A DNA stretch of 7,872 nucleotides, from NCBI GenBank assembly GCA_903871435.1, contig CAIQGU010000525.1, positions 1 to 7,872 of the forward strand. The letters are read 5' to 3'. Every line of letters starts with the position of its first letter. The first letter of the stretch is position 1. The notes beneath the pieces are model-generated. The model did no database searches and was not told the DNA's origin. It saw only the letters and a program-made list of their open reading frames with translations. This DNA is from an uncultured Burkholderiales bacterium. GTDB lineage: Bacteria; Pseudomonadota; Gammaproteobacteria; Burkholderiales; Burkholderiaceae_F. Both the position numbers and the translations under genes were made by a program. Shown here piece after piece: positions 6,533 through 7,872 of the stretch.

Positions 6533-7371
6533 GAACGCAGTTTATAGCCGCGGGCCAGCATGCCCAAGGCGGTGGCCGACGCGAGGCAGAACGCCACCAC
6601 CACGACCAGCAGGCTGGTCCAGGGCGAAACGTCGGATTGGGCGAAAAAACCGTAACGGAAACCGTCGATCATGTAGAAAAACGGGTTCGCGTGGGAAAAG
6701 GCCTGCCAGAAAACCGGCAGGCCGTGTACCGAGTAGAAAACGCCCGAAAGAAAGGTTGCCGGGAGGATGAGGAAATTCTGGAATGCCGCCAGCTGGTCGA
6801 ATTTGTCGGAGACGATGCCCGCGATCAACCCCAGGACGCCCAGCAGTGCGGCTCCGGCCAGCGCAAATACCGGAATCCACAAGGGCGCCGCGAATTGCGG
6901 GGGAGCAATCCACACCGTGACGAAAAAAACACCCAGGCCAACGGCCAGGCCGCGCAGTACGGATGCCAGCACATAGGCGCCGAAGAACTGTACGGCCGAC
7001 AGCGGTGGCAGCAGGAGAAATACCAGGTTGCCCATGATCTTCGACTGGATCAGGGATGAGGATGAATTGGCAAACGCATTTTGCAGTATGGACATCATCA
7101 CCAGGCCGGGGACAAGAAATGCGCTGTAATGCACCCCGGCGAAGGGTTCCACGCGGGTGTCCAGGACGTGGCCGAAAACCAACAGGTAGAGCACGCCCGT
7201 GAGTACGGGGGCGGCGATGGTCTGGAAGCTCACCTTCCAGAAGCGCAGCGTTTCCTTGTACAGGAGCGTGCGAAAGCCCGTCCAGCCGGCGCCATCGGGC
7301 ACACACAGCGGCTGCATGGGGGTGCTGGTCACGGTGGGCACCGGCGGCGGTGCCAGCATGGGTGCTTTCAT
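6529..7371 (-). CDS. ABC-2 type exporter permease, YadH-like
   Basis: This is the inner-membrane permease of an ABC-2 family exporter, working with the ATPase encoded just upstream. The 280 residues show about six hydrophobic segments, at roughly 49-69, 80-98, 129-155, 163-187, 197-215 and 250-273. This is the usual topology for the family. The C-terminal signature region is clear: an ATFLSGVFYSVHGLP stretch at 205-219, followed by NPFFYMIDGFRYGF at 229-242. The ending RGYKLRS resembles E. coli YadH. The substrate of this family is not known from sequence; lipid or polysaccharide export is only a guess. The ATG at 7369-7371 overlaps the ATPase stop by 4 bases and has a GGAG 10 bases upstream. 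It gives a Pro/Thr-rich N-terminus of about 30 residues before the conserved core. In-frame ATGs at 7359 and 7317 are weaker alternatives. The stop overlaps the bolA start. Confidence 0.93.
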   Translation of the reverse strand: MKAPMLAPPPVPTVTSTPMQPLCVPDGAGWTGFRTLLYKETLRFWKVSFQTIAAPVLTGVLYLLVFGHVLDTRVEPFAGVHYSAFLVPGLVMMSILQNAFANSSSSLIQSKIMGNLVFLLLPPLSAVQFFGAYVLASVLRGLAVGLGVFFVTVWIAPPQFAAPLWIPVFALAGAALLGVLGLIAGIVSDKFDQLAAFQNFLILPATFLSGVFYSVHGLPVFWQAFSHANPFFYMIDGFRYGFFAQSDVSPWTSLLVVVVAFCLASATALGMLARGYKLRS

Positions 7372-7872
7372 CGTGCAGGCGCTCCGCTCGATGCAACGGC
7401 AGCATCGGCCATGACCTGAACGAATACGTCTTCCAGGTCGGCCGGCCCCACTTCCAGTTCCTCGACGTCGCTGCCGAAATCGCGGCAGGCCTGCAGTGCG
7501 GCGCCCACGTCGCGGGAGTGCGACAGGCGCAGGACGATGCGCCCGGGCTTCTCGGCGACGACACTGGGCCACAGCGCCGGCGGAAGCGGGCCGCGCAGCT
7601 GCATCGCGACCTGCACGCCGGCGATACGGCCCAGCAGGTCGCGCGTGGCCTCCAGCGCCACGATGCGGCCACCCTTGAGCATGGCGATACGGCCGCACAT
7701 CTGCTGCGCTTCCTCCAGGTAGTGGGTGGTGAGCACGATGGTATGGCCAGCGGCATTGAGCCGCGCCATGAACTGCCACAAGCCCTTGCGCAGTTCGACA
7801 TCCACTCCGGCGGTGGGTTCATCGAGCACGATGACCGGCGGGCGATGAACCAGGGCCTGGGCGACCAGCACG
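7368..7872 (-). CDS. ABC transporter ATP-binding protein, YadG-like (partial, N-terminus beyond window)
   Basis: This is the C-terminal 168 or so residues of the ATPase that drives the neighbouring ABC-2 permease. In the visible part the Walker B motif reads VIVLDEPT, followed by the D-loop AGVD and the H-loop LTTHYLEEAQ with its switch histidine. A C-terminal region of about 110 residues follows, ending PADLEDVFVQVMADA, typical of export-type ATPases. The Walker A and LSGG signature motifs are not visible because the gene runs past 7872. The GTG at the window edge is an internal valine of the segment that normally follows the signature, so it is not a start. The closest family I recall is E. 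coli YadG (about 300 residues). The stop overlaps the permease start by 4 bases, as expected for two subunits made together. Confidence 0.93.
   Translation of the reverse strand, partial: VLVAQALVHRPPVIVLDEPTAGVDVELRKGLWQFMARLNAAGHTIVLTTHYLEEAQQMCGRIAMLKGGRIVALEATRDLLGRIAGVQVAMQLRGPLPPALWPSVVAEKPGRIVLRLSHSRDVGAALQACRDFGSDVEELEVGPADLEDVFVQVMADAAVASSGAPAR

Larger units (their letters stand above)
1..7872 (-). other. Probable single transcription unit: ABC exporter, ibaG, murA, hisGDCBHA
   Basis: All ten genes point the same way. Seven of the nine junctions overlap by 4 bases or have gaps of 2 to 10 bases, and only the bolA-murA (44) and hisH-hisA (67) spacers are longer. I see no intrinsic terminator (GC stem plus U-tract) between any two genes. 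Internal promoters inside coding sequence cannot be excluded by eye. The beginning and end of the unit lie outside the window. Confidence 0.6.

Noticed and set aside
6529..7822. Long minus-strand frames of 416 and 426 codons over the transporter genes
   Set aside because: The 416-codon frame is the permease extended out of frame through the ATPase gene; the real part is the last 280 residues. The 426-codon frame is a shadow without membrane segments or family motifs.
1..7872. Mobile element, CRISPR array, tRNA gene or novel defence system
   Set aside because: I scanned for direct repeats, terminal inverted repeats, transposase or integrase motifs and tRNA-like stems and saw none. The window is nearly filled by recognised housekeeping genes with uniform composition.

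Overview
The window is a piece of a high-GC betaproteobacterial chromosome, most like the Burkholderiales and probably an Alcaligenaceae-type organism. That placement rests on gene order and on remembered protein similarity, not on a search. Every credible gene is on the minus strand, so the genes read from the right edge to the left edge. Ten protein genes fill almost all of the sequence. Two are cut by the window edges: the ATP-binding subunit at the right and hisA at the left. I see no tRNA, rRNA, CRISPR array, insertion sequence, phage gene or attachment site.

In transcription order the layout is as follows. First comes a two-gene ABC-2 type exporter of the YadG/YadH type (7872-6529). Next are a small BolA/IbaG-family protein (6532-6260) and murA, the first committed enzyme of peptidoglycan synthesis (6215-4956). 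Six histidine-biosynthesis genes follow in the order hisG, hisD, hisC, hisB, hisH and hisA (4945 to beyond position 1). HisG is the short form, which normally needs a HisZ partner that is not encoded here. HisB is the single-domain dehydratase, so the histidinol-phosphatase must also be encoded elsewhere. HisH is the glutaminase half of imidazole glycerol phosphate synthase; its partner HisF probably lies just past the left edge after hisA.

The genes are packed like one long transcription unit. Four junctions are ATGA overlaps of 4 bases (ATPase/permease, permease/bolA, hisG/hisD, hisD/hisC). At two junctions (murA/hisG, hisC/hisB) the upstream stop codon is part of the downstream Shine-Dalgarno sequence. 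The hisB/hisH gap is 2 bases. Only two spacers are longer: 44 bases between bolA and murA, which holds a strong GC hairpin, and 67 bases between hisH and hisA, which is very cytosine-rich in the transcript and carries a G-quadruplex-type motif on the template strand.

I did not find a previously undescribed system. This is mostly ordinary housekeeping DNA. The items worth a second look concern expression control (the hisH-hisA spacer, the bolA-murA spacer, the lack of room for a his leader) and the linkage of envelope genes to amino-acid synthesis.
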